Source of the DNA: Nocardioides ganghwensis
GTDB taxonomy: Bacteria; Actinomycetota; Actinomycetes; Propionibacteriales; Nocardioidaceae
Direction of reading: 5' to 3'
DNA: 64,000 nt
NCBI RefSeq assembly: GCF_014779655.1
Contig: NZ_JACXYX010000005.1
Span: forward strand, 238,331 to 302,330
Part shown: positions 44,373 to 53,703 of the stretch, piece after piece
Position numbering within the stretch: the first letter of the stretch is position 1
Layout of the letters: every line of letters begins with the position of its first letter
Notes under the pieces: model-generated
Database searches by the model: none
Told to the model about the DNA's origin: nothing
Seen by the model: the letters and a program-made list of their open reading frames with translations, nothing else
Translations under genes and position numbers: made by a program

Positions 44373-46249
44373 CGGGTGGCCTCCTCCTCGTCGAGCGCGC
44401 GGGCGACCACGCGGCGGTAGTCGTCGACGGCGAGCAGGTCGGCGTGCCGGCCCTCGGCCACCACGGTGCCGTCGTGCAGCAGCACGACGTGGTCGGCGTG
44501 GTGCAGCCACAGCGGCGAGACCGTCGTGACCACCGTGGTGCGGCCCCTGCGGGTCCCGGCGACCCGCTCGGCGATCCTGGCCTCGGTGTGGGCGTCGACG
44601 GCCGAGGTCGGCTCCACCAGCACGAGGACCGGCGGGTCCGCCGCGATCGCCCGGGCGAGGACGACGCGCTGGCGCTGCCCGCCGGACAGGCCGCGGCCGC
44701 GCTCGTCGAGCTGGCCCTGCCACCCCTCGGGCAGCGCGTCGTAGACGTCCTCGGCGTTGGCGACGCGGAGGGCGTGCTCGGCCTGCTCGCGGGTCAGCCG
44801 GCCGTGCGGGTCGACGGCGTCCTGGAGCGTGCCGGCGAACAGCTGGCTGCCGGTGTCGCTGACGAGCACCTGGCGGCGTACGTCGGCCAGGTCGGCGCGG
44901 GCCAGGTCGACACCGCCGAGGGTGACGCCCCAGTCGTGGCCGGCGCGCTCCTCGTCGAGCGCCGCGATCCGGGCACGCTCGCGGGCCTTCTCGGCGCGGG
45001 CGCGTCGGGCGGCCCGGCCCCGCACGCCGTCGTCGCCGTCGACGGGGACGGGCTCGGTGTCGGCGGGCAGGTAGCGGCCGAGCCGGTCGGCCAGGGCGGA
45101 GCTCTGCTCCGGGACGGCGCTGACGACGACCGTGAGGATGCCCGGCTGCACGGTGAGGCCGCTGGTGGTGTCGTGGAGGGCCCCGGTGCCGTCGAGCGCG
45201 ACCGGCTCGGCCGGGGCTCGCCACGGCGGTCGCTGCTCGAAGATCGCGATGGCCTTGCGGGCGCTGACCATCGAGCGCACGCCCTTCTGCGCGAACTCGA
45301 AGAACGTCCGGATCGGCCCGACCATGAACAGGCCGTAGCCGAGGAAGGTGATGAGCTCGCCGACGGTCAGCGTGCCCGCCTCGACCTGCCGGGTGCCGAG
45401 CCAGACCAGCGCGACGAGGAAGATGCCGGAGAGCAGCACGCCCACGGCCTCGACGACGGCCTGCCAGATGCCGGCGGCGACGCCCGCCTCCTTGGCCGAC
45501 TGGGACTGGCGGTCGTAGTTGGCGCCGAAGGTCTGCTCGCCGCCGATGCCGCGCAGGATCCGCAGGCCGGCGACGATGTCGGTGGCCAGCGACGTGAGGT
45601 CGGACGTACGGGAGCGCTCCAGCTGCTGGCGGCGGTGCAGCGGCCGCAGCAGCGGCAGCGCGGCGCCGACGAGCACCGGTGCCGCGACCAGCGTGAGCAG
45701 GCCGAGCTGCCACGACATGGTCAGCACGATGAACGCGACCGTCAGGTAGGAGACCAGCTGGCCGACCGTCCGGGCCAGGATCTCGGTGAGCGCACCGAAC
45801 TCGTCGGAGTCGCTGGAGGCCACGCTCAGCACCTCGCCGGTCGGCGAGCGCCGGGGCAGCACGTGCCCCATCTGCACGACCTTGCGGGTGACCATCTCGA
45901 GCGCGCCGTAGAGGCCGATGAGCCAGGTGCGCACCACGAGCGTGTGGGACACGATGCCGAAGACGGCGCCGACCAGGACCACGCCGAGCAGCAGCGTCGC
46001 CCAGCCGAGCAGCGCAGCCGTCGAGCCGCCCACGATGCCGTCGTCGACCGCGCGGCCGAAGATCCACGGCCCGAGGGTCATCGGCAGGAACCACAGCGAG
46101 TAGCACAGCGAGGAGAGCGCGATGAGCGCCTTCTGCTGGCCCAGCACCCACCTCAGGAAAGCGGCGGGCGTCCGGGTGTCGGGGTCCGGGGAGGGGGCGG
46201 CGTCTGAACCCGAGAAGAACGTCGCGGTCCGGGGTGGGAAGTCCTGCAT
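44369..46249 (-). CDS. ABC exporter half-transporter, subunit 1 (degenerate Walker A/B, intact signature)
   Basis: 626 aa. Exporter membrane domain over ~40-330 and a nucleotide-binding domain in which Walker A is lost (VVVSAVPEQSSALADRL where GxxGxGKS is expected) and Walker B Asp is replaced (VLVLVEPTSAVD). The signature [14 protein letters not shown] is intact. The two subunits are complementary: one composite ATP site has all motifs, the other none. ATG 46249 follows TAGGGT (46265-46260) by 10 nt, so the leader is only a few bases. Confidence 0.92.
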   Translation of the reverse strand: MQDFPPRTATFFSGSDAAPSPDPDTRTPAAFLRWVLGQQKALIALSSLCYSLWFLPMTLGPWIFGRAVDDGIVGGSTAALLGWATLLLGVVLVGAVFGIVSHTLVVRTWLIGLYGALEMVTRKVVQMGHVLPRRSPTGEVLSVASSDSDEFGALTEILARTVGQLVSYLTVAFIVLTMSWQLGLLTLVAAPVLVGAALPLLRPLHRRQQLERSRTSDLTSLATDIVAGLRILRGIGGEQTFGANYDRQSQSAKEAGVAAGIWQAVVEAVGVLLSGIFLVALVWLGTRQVEAGTLTVGELITFLGYGLFMVGPIRTFFEFAQKGVRSMVSARKAIAIFEQRPPWRAPAEPVALDGTGALHDTTSGLTVQPGILTVVVSAVPEQSSALADRLGRYLPADTEPVPVDGDDGVRGRAARRARAEKARERARIAALDEERAGHDWGVTLGGVDLARADLADVRRQVLVSDTGSQLFAGTLQDAVDPHGRLTREQAEHALRVANAEDVYDALPEGWQGQLDERGRGLSGGQRQRVVLARAIAADPPVLVLVEPTSAVDAHTEARIAERVAGTRRGRTTVVTTVSPLWLHHADHVVLLHDGTVVAEGRHADLLAVDDYRRVVARALDEEEATR

Positions 46250-46325
46250 GTCACCGACGACCCTAAGCGGTCGGGCCCCGTCCGGACGACGCAATAACGA
46301 GGTCGCCCGGACGTGGCCGTACGCC

Positions 46326-47420
46326 TCAGGCCGCGCCGTGTGCCGGGTAGTCGGTGTAGCCCTCGGCGTCGCCGCCGTAGAAGGACTCCGGGCGCGGCGG
46401 GTTGAGGGGCAGCCCCTCGGCCAGCCGACGCGGCAGGTCGGGGTTGGCGATGAACGACCGGCCGAAGGCGGCAGCGTCGATCCAGCCCGCGTCGAGCAGC
46501 CGCTCGGCCTTGGCGAGGTCGTAGTTGCCCGCGCCGACGATCGGGCCCGGGTGCGCCGCGCGCAGGGCCCGGCGGTAGTCGTCGTCGAGCTCGGGGCCGC
46601 CGGCCCAGTCGGGCTCGGACAGGTGGAGGAACGCCAGGCCGCGGCGTGCGAGCTCGCCGGCGACGTACAGGCCGGCCTCGGCGCCCTCGGGGTCCTCGGT
46701 GCCGTTGAAGGACCCGATCGGCGAGATCCGTACGGCCACCCGGTCCGCCGACCACGCGCCGACCACGGCGTCGGTGACCTCGAGCACGAGCCGCGCGCGG
46801 TTCGCCAGCGGCCCGCCGTACGGGTCGGTGCGCAGGTTGCTGTCCGCGGCGAGGAACTGGTGCAGCAGGTAGCCGTGGGCGCCGTGGATCTCGACGAGGT
46901 CGAAGCCGGCCTCGCGGGCGTTGACCGTCGCCCGCCGGTAGTCCTCGACGACCCGCGGGATCTCCTCGAGGTCCAGCGCGCGCGGCACCGGGCAGGCCAC
47001 CCGCGTCGGACGGCCGTCCTCACCCCGCACGGTGGTGCGGTTGCGGTAGGGGCCGGCACTGGCCGAGACCGGCAGCGCGCCGTCGTGGAACGACTCGTGC
47101 GATACCCGGCCGACGTGCCACAGCTGCGCGGCGATCAGGCCGCCCGCCTCGTGCACCGCGTCGGTGACCCTCCGCCAGCCCGCGACCTGCTCGTCGCTGT
47201 GGATGCCGGGGGTGTCCATGTAGCCCTTGCCCTCCGGGCTGACCTGCGTGCCCTCGGAGATGAGGAGGCCCGCGCTCGCCCGCTGCACGTAGTACTCGCG
47301 CATCAGGTCGTTGGGCACGTCGCCCGGCACGGTCGCGCGCATCCGGGTCAGCGGCGCCATGAAGGCGCGGTTCTGCGTGCGTACGGCGCCGAGGGACAGG
47401 GGCTCGAAGAGGGAGGGCAT
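46326..47420 (-). CDS. Old yellow enzyme-family NADH:flavin oxidoreductase
   Basis: 364 aa FMN-dependent ene-reductase (NemA/OYE type). Starts MPSLFEPLSLGAVRTQNRAFMAPLTRMRA. QLWHVGR, EIHGAHGYLLHQFL (substrate-binding His/Asn position) and SNLRTDPYGGPLANRARL mark the TIM-barrel flavin site; FGRSFIANPDLP near the end binds the FMN phosphate. It reduces activated double bonds or nitro/nitrate esters using NAD(P)H. No operon partner. Confidence 0.93.
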   Translation of the reverse strand: MPSLFEPLSLGAVRTQNRAFMAPLTRMRATVPGDVPNDLMREYYVQRASAGLLISEGTQVSPEGKGYMDTPGIHSDEQVAGWRRVTDAVHEAGGLIAAQLWHVGRVSHESFHDGALPVSASAGPYRNRTTVRGEDGRPTRVACPVPRALDLEEIPRVVEDYRRATVNAREAGFDLVEIHGAHGYLLHQFLAADSNLRTDPYGGPLANRARLVLEVTDAVVGAWSADRVAVRISPIGSFNGTEDPEGAEAGLYVAGELARRGLAFLHLSEPDWAGGPELDDDYRRALRAAHPGPIVGAGNYDLAKAERLLDAGWIDAAAFGRSFIANPDLPRRLAEGLPLNPPRPESFYGGDAEGYTDYPAHGAA

Positions 47421-47536
47421 GACGTGGTCCAACGGGCGCCGCGCGGCCGCTATTCCGGCGGCACCGTCACACCCGCTGCGTGAGCCGACCTGTCCGGACG
47501 GTGTGAGGAGCGCCACCGGCGAGGCAGGATGGTGCG

Positions 47537-49948
47537 GTGACCTTCCTCTCCCAGCTGCGAGACGTGCCCGCCCGGATCCGCAACGAGTCGCGACAGGTGC
47601 CCACCGACGACATCGACGAGACGGAGGTGGAGGTCGACCCGACTGCCCACGCGGCGGCCGGTGCGACGGCCGTCGCGGTCGCGATGCGGCGCGCCATCGG
47701 GCAGATGGGGTTGCGCCGCACGGCCTCGACGCTGACCAGGCTCAACCAGGTCGACGGCTTCGACTGCCAGGGCTGCGCCTGGCCGGACCCGGCGCCGGGC
47801 CACCGGCACGCCGCCGAGTTCTGCGAGAACGGCGCCAAGGCGGTCGCCGAGGAGGCGACCAAGGAGCTGCTCGACCGGGAGTTCTTCGCCACGCACCCGG
47901 TGGCGGACCTCGCCGGGCGCACCGAGTTCTGGCTCGGCAAGCAGGGACGCATCACCGAGCCGATGGTCCTGCGTCCCGGCGCGACGCACTACACCCCGAT
48001 CTCGTGGGACGACGCGTTCGCCACGATCGCCGACCACCTCCGCCGCCTCGACCACCCCGACCAGGCGACCTTCTACACGTCGGGCAAGACCTCCAACGAG
48101 GCGGCGTTCGTCTACCAGCTCTTCGTGCGCTCGTTCGGCACCAACAACCTCCCCGACTGCTCCAACATGTGCCACGAGTCGTCCGGGTCGGCCCTCGTCG
48201 ACACCATCGGCATCGGGAAGGGCTCGGTGAGCCTGGAGGACATCCACCAGGCCAAGCTGATCGTGGTGGTCGGACAGAACCCCGGCACCAACCACCCGAG
48301 GATGCTGTCCGCGCTGGAGGAGGCCAAGTCCCGCGGCGCGCGGATCATCGCGGTCAACCCCCTCAAGGAGGCGGGCCTGGTCCGCTTCAAGAACCCCCAG
48401 CACGCGAAGGGCCTCACCGTCGGCACCGCGCTGGCCGACCTCCACCTCCCCATCCGCCTCAACGGCGACCTGGCGCTCTTCCAGGCGATCGGCTCGCTGC
48501 TGGTGGAGTGGGACGCGGTCGACCGCGACTTCCTCGACACGTACACCACCGGCTACGACGAGTACGTCGCCCACGTGGCCGACCTCGACTGGGCGAAGGT
48601 CGAGGCCTCGACCGGGCTCTCCCGCGAGCAGGTGACCGAGGCGGCCCGGATGTTCGCCGACTCGCCCGCGACGATCACCTGCTGGGCGATGGGCATCACG
48701 CAGCACCACAACGCCGTCGGGACGGTCAAGGAGATCGTCAACGTCGCGCTGCTCCAGGGCAACATCGGCAGGCCCGGTGCCGGCGTGTGTCCCGTGCGCG
48801 GGCACTCCAACGTGCAGGGCGACCGCACGATGGGCATCTGGGAGCGGCTGCCCGACCACTTCCTCGACGCCATCCGCGACGAGTTCGGCTTCGAGCCGCC
48901 ACGCGAGCACGGCCTCGACACCGTCGGCTCCATCCAGGCGCTTCGCGACGGGAGGATCAGGGTCTTCTTCGCCATGGGCGGCAACTTCGTCGGTGCCGCG
49001 CCGGACACCGAGGCGACCGAGGCGGCCACGCGCAACGCCGCGCTCACCGTGCACGTGTCGACCAAGCTCAACCGCTCGCACGTCGTGCACGGCGGCGAGG
49101 CGCTGATCCTCCCCGCGCTCGGCCGCAGCGAGAAGGACCTGACCGGTGGGCGCGTGCAGCGCGTGACGGTCGAGGACTCCATGTCCGCGGTCCACGCCTC
49201 CCACGGTCCTCTCGAGCCGGCATCGGAGCACCTGAGGTCCGAGGTCGACATCATCTGCTCGCTCGCACTCGCCACCCTCGGTGAGGACTCGCCCGTCCCG
49301 TGGGCCGCGTTCCGCGACGACTACAGCGAGATCCGCCGCCGGATCGCGCGCGTCGTCCCCGGGTGCGCCGCCTACGACGAGAAGGTGCACGAGCCCGGCG
49401 GCTTCGTGCTGCCTCACCCGCCCCGCGACAACCGGGTCTTCGAGACCCCCAGCGGCAAGGCGGTCATCACCTCGACCCCGCTCGACGTCCTCGACGTGCC
49501 GCGTGGGCGGTTCCTGCTGCAGACCATGCGCTCGCACGACCAGTTCAACACCACCATCTACGGCCTCGACGACCGCTACCGGGGGGTCAAGGGCGGTCGG
49601 CGGGTGGTGTTCGTCAACCCCGACGACCTGCGCGACCTCGGCTACGCCGACGGCGACGTCATCGACCTGGTCAGCGAGTGGAAGGACGGCGTCGAGCGGA
49701 CCGCCCGGTCGTTCCGCGTCGTTCCCTACGACCAGCCTCGCGGCTGCGTGGCCGCCTACTACCCCGAGGCCAACGCGCTCGTCCCGCTGGACTCGACGGC
49801 GGAGAAGAGCAACCAGCCGGTCTACAAGTCCGTCGTCGTGCGCCTCGAGCGGCCCGGCTCCGACGAGCACGCGCCAGGCGGCGGGCACGGGTCGCCCGAC
49901 CAAGGAGCCGGCTCCCCTCGCGACGACGAGCCGCACCACCTGAGCTGA
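47537..49948 (+). CDS. FdhF/YdeP-family molybdopterin oxidoreductase
   Basis: 803 aa, related to the alpha subunit of formate dehydrogenases and to E. coli YdeP (acid resistance). Near the N-terminus FDCQGCAWPDP and a following FCENGAK give the YdeP-type Fe-S cysteine arrangement. Molybdopterin-binding segments include SNMCHESSG, VVVGQNPGTNHPR, GITQHHNAVG and a C-terminal MopB domain (FLLQTMRSHDQFNTTIYGLDDR in part). No TAT signal, so cytoplasmic. Substrate unknown; partner FdhD is not in the window. GTG 47537 is six bases after CAGGAT (leaderless). A Gly/Asp-rich tail closes the protein. Confidence 0.9.
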   Translation: MTFLSQLRDVPARIRNESRQVPTDDIDETEVEVDPTAHAAAGATAVAVAMRRAIGQMGLRRTASTLTRLNQVDGFDCQGCAWPDPAPGHRHAAEFCENGAKAVAEEATKELLDREFFATHPVADLAGRTEFWLGKQGRITEPMVLRPGATHYTPISWDDAFATIADHLRRLDHPDQATFYTSGKTSNEAAFVYQLFVRSFGTNNLPDCSNMCHESSGSALVDTIGIGKGSVSLEDIHQAKLIVVVGQNPGTNHPRMLSALEEAKSRGARIIAVNPLKEAGLVRFKNPQHAKGLTVGTALADLHLPIRLNGDLALFQAIGSLLVEWDAVDRDFLDTYTTGYDEYVAHVADLDWAKVEASTGLSREQVTEAARMFADSPATITCWAMGITQHHNAVGTVKEIVNVALLQGNIGRPGAGVCPVRGHSNVQGDRTMGIWERLPDHFLDAIRDEFGFEPPREHGLDTVGSIQALRDGRIRVFFAMGGNFVGAAPDTEATEAATRNAALTVHVSTKLNRSHVVHGGEALILPALGRSEKDLTGGRVQRVTVEDSMSAVHASHGPLEPASEHLRSEVDIICSLALATLGEDSPVPWAAFRDDYSEIRRRIARVVPGCAAYDEKVHEPGGFVLPHPPRDNRVFETPSGKAVITSTPLDVLDVPRGRFLLQTMRSHDQFNTTIYGLDDRYRGVKGGRRVVFVNPDDLRDLGYADGDVIDLVSEWKDGVERTARSFRVVPYDQPRGCVAAYYPEANALVPLDSTAEKSNQPVYKSVVVRLERPGSDEHAPGGGHGSPDQGAGSPRDDEPHHLS

Positions 49949-49989
49949 GCCTCCGCACGAGTTCACCCGATCGGTTAGCGTGGCCGACG

Positions 49990-50907
49990 ATGACCGCGCA
50001 GATCGACGTGCTCACCTCGCGCGAGGTCCCACTGGGGGGCCCCCGGGCCATGCGCGTACGCCGCACGCTCCCGCAACGGCACCGCTCGCTGATCGGGGCG
50101 TGGTGCTTCGTCGACCACTACGGCCCCGACGAGGTCGCGCACACCGGCGGGATGGTCGTCGCCCCCCACCCGCACACCGGGCTCCAGACCGCCAGCTGGC
50201 TCTTCGAGGGCGAGATCGAGCACCGTGACTCCGCCGGCAACCGCGCGACCGTCCGTCCCGGCGAGCTCAACCTGATGACCTCGGGGCGCGGCATCTCCCA
50301 CTCGGAGGTCTCCACCGAGGGCACGTCCGTGCTGCACGGCGCCCAGCTCTGGATCGCGCTGCCCGACGGCACCCGCCACGCCGACCCCGGCTTCGAGCAC
50401 TTCGTGCCGCAGCCCGTGCGCGGCCCCGGGTGGGAGGCCCGCGTCTTCCTGGGCTCGCTGCTGGGCGCCGAGTCGCCGGTGTCCACCCACACCCCGCTGC
50501 TGGGCGCTGAGGTGATGCTCGCGACCGGGAAGTCCCTCGAGATCGAGGTCGACGAAGCCTTCGAGCACGGCGTGCTGCTCGACGTCGGCGCAGTCGACGT
50601 CGACGGCACCGAGCTCAAGCCCAGCGACCTCGCGTACGCCGCCCCGGGCGCCCGTACGCTCACCGTCACCGCCCACGAGGAGGCCCGCCTGCTCCTGCTC
50701 GGCGGCCCGCCCTTCGGCGAGCCGATCGTGATGTGGTGGAACTTCATCGGGCGCACCCACGAGGAGATCGTCGGCTACCGCGAGGAGTGGCAGGCGCAGA
50801 TCCGCGATGGCCGGCAGGTCGACGGCCGGTTCGGGGTGGTCGACATCGACATGGACTCGATCCCCGCCCCCGAGATGCCCAACGTACGGCTCAAGCTCCG
50901 GCACTGA
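49990..50907 (+). CDS. Pirin family protein
   Basis: 305 aa bicupin. Metal-binding histidines of the N-terminal cupin are in APHPHTGLQTASWLFEG and SGRGISHSE, with HGAQLWIALP following. The C-terminal cupin ends LLLLGGPPFGEPIVMWWNF, a pirin hallmark. Some bacterial pirins are quercetinases or regulators; activity here is unknown. ATG 49990 lies eight bases after TAGCGT (49976-49981). Confidence 0.93.
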   Translation: MTAQIDVLTSREVPLGGPRAMRVRRTLPQRHRSLIGAWCFVDHYGPDEVAHTGGMVVAPHPHTGLQTASWLFEGEIEHRDSAGNRATVRPGELNLMTSGRGISHSEVSTEGTSVLHGAQLWIALPDGTRHADPGFEHFVPQPVRGPGWEARVFLGSLLGAESPVSTHTPLLGAEVMLATGKSLEIEVDEAFEHGVLLDVGAVDVDGTELKPSDLAYAAPGARTLTVTAHEEARLLLLGGPPFGEPIVMWWNFIGRTHEEIVGYREEWQAQIRDGRQVDGRFGVVDIDMDSIPAPEMPNVRLKLRH

Positions 50908-50970
50908 CCGCGTCGACCGTGCGACCCGAGCGCCGGGGCGCTTGTCACCGGTGTGGGCGATGATGCGCCC

Positions 50971-51561
50971 ATGGAGAACGGATCAGGTGCCGTCCGCGGC
51001 GACGACGGCCTGCACCGCTGCCCCTGGGGCGCCGGCGACCCGGTCAACCTCGCCTACCACGACACCGAGTGGGGGCTGCGGGTCGCGGGCGAGTCCGCCC
51101 ACCTCGAGCGGCTGACCCTCGAGGCGTTCCAGTCCGGCCTGTCGTGGCGCACGATCCTCCTCAAGCGGGACAACTTCCGCGCCGCGTTCGCCGGCTTCGA
51201 CGCCGACGCCGTCGCGGCCTACGGGCCCGCCGACGTCGAGCGGCTGATGGCCGACGCCGGCATCGTGCGCAACCGCCGCAAGGTCGACGCCGCCATCGCC
51301 AACGCCCGGGCCACCGTCGCGCTGCGCGAGCAGGGCGGGCTGGAGGCGTTCATCTGGTCGTTCCGCCCCGATCCCGGCCCGGCGCCGCGCACCACCGCCG
51401 ACGTGCCGACCACCTCGCCCGAGTCGGCGGCCCTCTCCAAGGCGCTCAAGAAGGCCGGGTTCGCGCACGTCGGGCCCACCACGATGTACGCCCTGATGGA
51501 GGCCATCGGCCTCGTCGACGACCACCTCGAGCACTGCCACCGCCGCGGCTGCGCCGGCTGA
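50971..51561 (+). CDS. tag: DNA-3-methyladenine glycosylase I
   Basis: 196 aa. Removes 3-methyladenine from alkylated DNA. HRCPWGAG and YHDTEWG at the N-terminus, LTLEAFQSGLSWRTILLKRDNFR in the helix-hairpin-helix region, and a C-terminal HLEHCHRRGC that with the N-terminal Cys forms the zinc snap. ATG 50971 is six bases after GATGAT (50959-50964), a leaderless start. Confidence 0.96.
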   Translation: MENGSGAVRGDDGLHRCPWGAGDPVNLAYHDTEWGLRVAGESAHLERLTLEAFQSGLSWRTILLKRDNFRAAFAGFDADAVAAYGPADVERLMADAGIVRNRRKVDAAIANARATVALREQGGLEAFIWSFRPDPGPAPRTTADVPTTSPESAALSKALKKAGFAHVGPTTMYALMEAIGLVDDHLEHCHRRGCAG

Positions 51562-51697
51562 CCCGCCCGCAGGTCGCCGCCGCTGCGTCATTCGAACCCG
51601 AGCCCATACGTCCGGCTTCGCATGACGTACGCCGACGGGGGAGCCCGACGCGGCTGATCCCTGTCGCCGGCACGGTGCGCTGGCTAGTCTCACGCGC

Positions 51698-53125
51698 ATG
51701 ACGCAAGCCGCCCGCGTGCACGCCTTCTCCGCCGACGACGCCCTGGCCGACCTCGACGCCACCGGCCTGGTGGCCGCGCTCCGGGCGGGGGAGGTCTCGG
51801 TGCCCGAGGTGGTCGAGGCGGCCATCGCCCGCACCGAGCAGGTCGACGCCGCTCTCGGCGCGGTGGCGTACGCCGCCTACGACCGGGCCCGGGCGGAGGC
51901 GAGGAACCCGCGCGGGGGCTGGTTCGCCGGAGTGCCGACCTTCGTCAAGGACAACGTCGACGTCGCGGGCATGCCGACCCAGCACGGCGCGGACGCGTTC
52001 ACGGCCCGACCGCAGGAGGCCGACGGCGACTTCGCCCGGATGTACCTCGCCACCGGCCTGATCCCGCTGGGCAAGACCCAGCTGTCCGAGTTCGGCTTCT
52101 CGGGCGCGGCCGACCACGTACGCCTCGGCCCGGTGCGCTCGCCGTGGAACCCCGACCACTACGCCGGCGCCTCCTCCGCGGGGTCCGCCGCCCTCGTCGC
52201 CGCCGGGGCCGTCCCGATCGCCCACGCCAACGACGGCGGCGGCTCGATCCGGATCCCCGCGGCCGTCAACGGCCTCGTCGGGCTCAAGCCCACCCGCGGC
52301 CGCCTCGCCCAGGACCGGATGATGCGGGAGATGCCCGTACGCATCGTCTCCGACGGCGTGCTGACCCGCAGCGTGCGTGACACCGCCGCGTTCTACCGCG
52401 AAGCGGAGAAGGTCTGGCGCAACCCGCTCCTCGCGCCGGTCGGTGACGTCACCCGGCCGAGCCGCGCGCGGCTGCGGGTCGCGGTCGTGACCCAGGGCAT
52501 CGGCCGCGACTGCAGCCCCGAGGTGCGCGAGCTCACCCTCGCCACGGCTGCGCTGCTGGAGTCGCTCGGCCACCACGTCGAGGAGGTCGACAACCCGGTC
52601 CCGGCGAGCTTCCCCGCCCACTTCGTGCGCTTCTGGTCGATGCTGGCGCTGGTCATCGCGCGGCGCGGCCGGAAGGACTTCGGCGACACCTGGGACCCCA
52701 CCAGGCTCGACAACCTCACCCTCGGCCTCGCCAGGCACGCCGCGCGCAACCTGCACAAGCAGCCGTTCTCGATCGCGGTGCTGCGTCGCTCCCAGCACCT
52801 CGCGGCCCGCCACCGGGCGGCGTACGACATCACGCTCACGCCCACCCTCGCCACCGAGACCCCGCGCGTGGGGCACCTCCGACCGGACCAGGACTACGAG
52901 GAGCTCATGGACCGGCTCATGGACTGGGTGGCGTTCACGCCGCTCCAGAACGCGACCGGCGAGCCGGCGATCTCGCTCCCGCTCGCGACCACCGCCGGTG
53001 GGCTCCCGCAGGGCATGATGCTGGGTGCCGGAGCCGGTCGCGAGGCGCGCCTGCTGGGGCTCGCCTACGAGCTCGAGGAGGCGGTCGGCTGGCCCCGGAT
53101 CCAGGGGTCCGCAGAGGCCGGATGA
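51698..53125 (+). CDS. Amidase (amidase signature family)
   Basis: 475 aa. Catalytic Ser-cisSer-Lys triad can be placed: Lys in VPTFVKDNVDVAG, the cis-Ser in AGASSAGSAALVAAG, and the nucleophile region in GGGSIRIPAAVNGLVGLKPTRGR. A C-terminal SLPLATTAGGLPQGMML segment is also typical. It probably hydrolyses a small amide; substrate unknown. ATG 51698 is seven bases after TAGTCT (51685-51690). Confidence 0.93.
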   Translation: MTQAARVHAFSADDALADLDATGLVAALRAGEVSVPEVVEAAIARTEQVDAALGAVAYAAYDRARAEARNPRGGWFAGVPTFVKDNVDVAGMPTQHGADAFTARPQEADGDFARMYLATGLIPLGKTQLSEFGFSGAADHVRLGPVRSPWNPDHYAGASSAGSAALVAAGAVPIAHANDGGGSIRIPAAVNGLVGLKPTRGRLAQDRMMREMPVRIVSDGVLTRSVRDTAAFYREAEKVWRNPLLAPVGDVTRPSRARLRVAVVTQGIGRDCSPEVRELTLATAALLESLGHHVEEVDNPVPASFPAHFVRFWSMLALVIARRGRKDFGDTWDPTRLDNLTLGLARHAARNLHKQPFSIAVLRRSQHLAARHRAAYDITLTPTLATETPRVGHLRPDQDYEELMDRLMDWVAFTPLQNATGEPAISLPLATTAGGLPQGMMLGAGAGREARLLGLAYELEEAVGWPRIQGSAEAG

Positions 53126-53183
53126 GGCCGCGCCCGAGTCGATTTCTCATCGTGGCGGGGCGTGTGTATCGTTCTCCGTCGTT

Positions 53184-53256
53184 GCCCCTTTAGCTCAGTC
53201 GGCAGAGCGTCTCCATGGTAAGGAGAAGGTCTACGGTTCGATTCCGTAAAGGGGCT
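53184..53256 (+). tRNA. tRNA-Thr (anticodon GGT)
   Basis: Acceptor GCCCCTT (53184) pairs with AAGGGGC (53249-53255). The anticodon loop ATGGTAA has GGT at 53217-53219, and the T-arm reads TACGGTTCGATTCCGTA. No CCA encoded. TATCGT at 53167-53172 is the likely -10 for this and the following tRNA and rpmG. Confidence 0.97.
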
Positions 53257-53293
53257 CTGGGTCGGGTCTCCTCCGGGAGCCCCCGACCTCCGC

Positions 53294-53370
53294 GGCGGGG
53301 TAGCTCAGGTGGTTAGAGCACACGGCTCATAATCGTGGTGTCGCGGGTTCGAGTCCCGCCCCCGCTACCA
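53294..53370 (+). tRNA. tRNA-Met (anticodon CAT), elongator type
   Basis: Acceptor GGCGGGG (53294-53300) pairs with CCCCGCT (G1-U72 wobble). The anticodon loop CTCATAA contains CAT, the T-arm is GCGGG TTCGAGT CCCGC, and CCA is encoded at 53368-53370. The paired first position argues for elongator rather than initiator tRNA. Confidence 0.93.
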
Positions 53371-53422
53371 CCAGTGTCCAGCAGCTCCACCCCGCACCAC
53401 CCGCCAACGCAAAGGTTCTCCC

Positions 53423-53593
53423 ATGGCCAGCAAGTCTTCTGACGTTCGCCCCAAGATCACGCTCGCGTGCACCGAGTGCAAGGAGCGCAACTACATCACG
53501 AAGAAGAACCGTCGCAACGACCCCGACCGCATCGAGCTGAAGAAGTTCTGCCCGCGCTGCCGCGCGCACACGGCTCACCGCGAGACCCGCTGA
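53423..53593 (+). CDS. rpmG: 50S ribosomal protein L33 (zinc-ribbon form)
   Basis: 56 aa, starting [20 protein letters not shown]. Two CxxC pairs (CTEC and CPRC) keep the zinc site, so this is the C+ form of L33. Ends [16 protein letters not shown] precedes ATG 53423. The order tRNA-Thr, tRNA-Met, rpmG, hadA, hadB is typical of actinobacteria. A strong hairpin follows. Confidence 0.97.
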   Translation: MASKSSDVRPKITLACTECKERNYITKKNRRNDPDRIELKKFCPRCRAHTAHRETR

Positions 53594-53612
53594 CGCTTCT
53601 CCTCCCACCTCC

Positions 53613-53638
53613 GACCCGTCCGAGTCCTCGGACGGGTC
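53613..53638 (+). terminator. Terminator hairpin after rpmG
   Basis: GACCCGTCCGAG (53613-53624) and CTCGGACGGGTC (53627-53638) form a stem of at least 11 bp, followed by gttgcgtgtt. Confidence 0.8.
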
Positions 53639-53703
53639 GTTGCGTGTTCGAGGGCCCGACCCACGCCGTGCGCTCGTACCTCGCGCCCGGCTAGGGTCGT
53701 GAC

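Noticed and set aside
44373..46151. Open minus-strand frame that would extend the second ABC subunit to over 1200 residues
   Set aside because: The extension is out of frame with the first ABC subunit, which is clearly coding; the ATGA overlap at 44369-44372 gives the real boundary.
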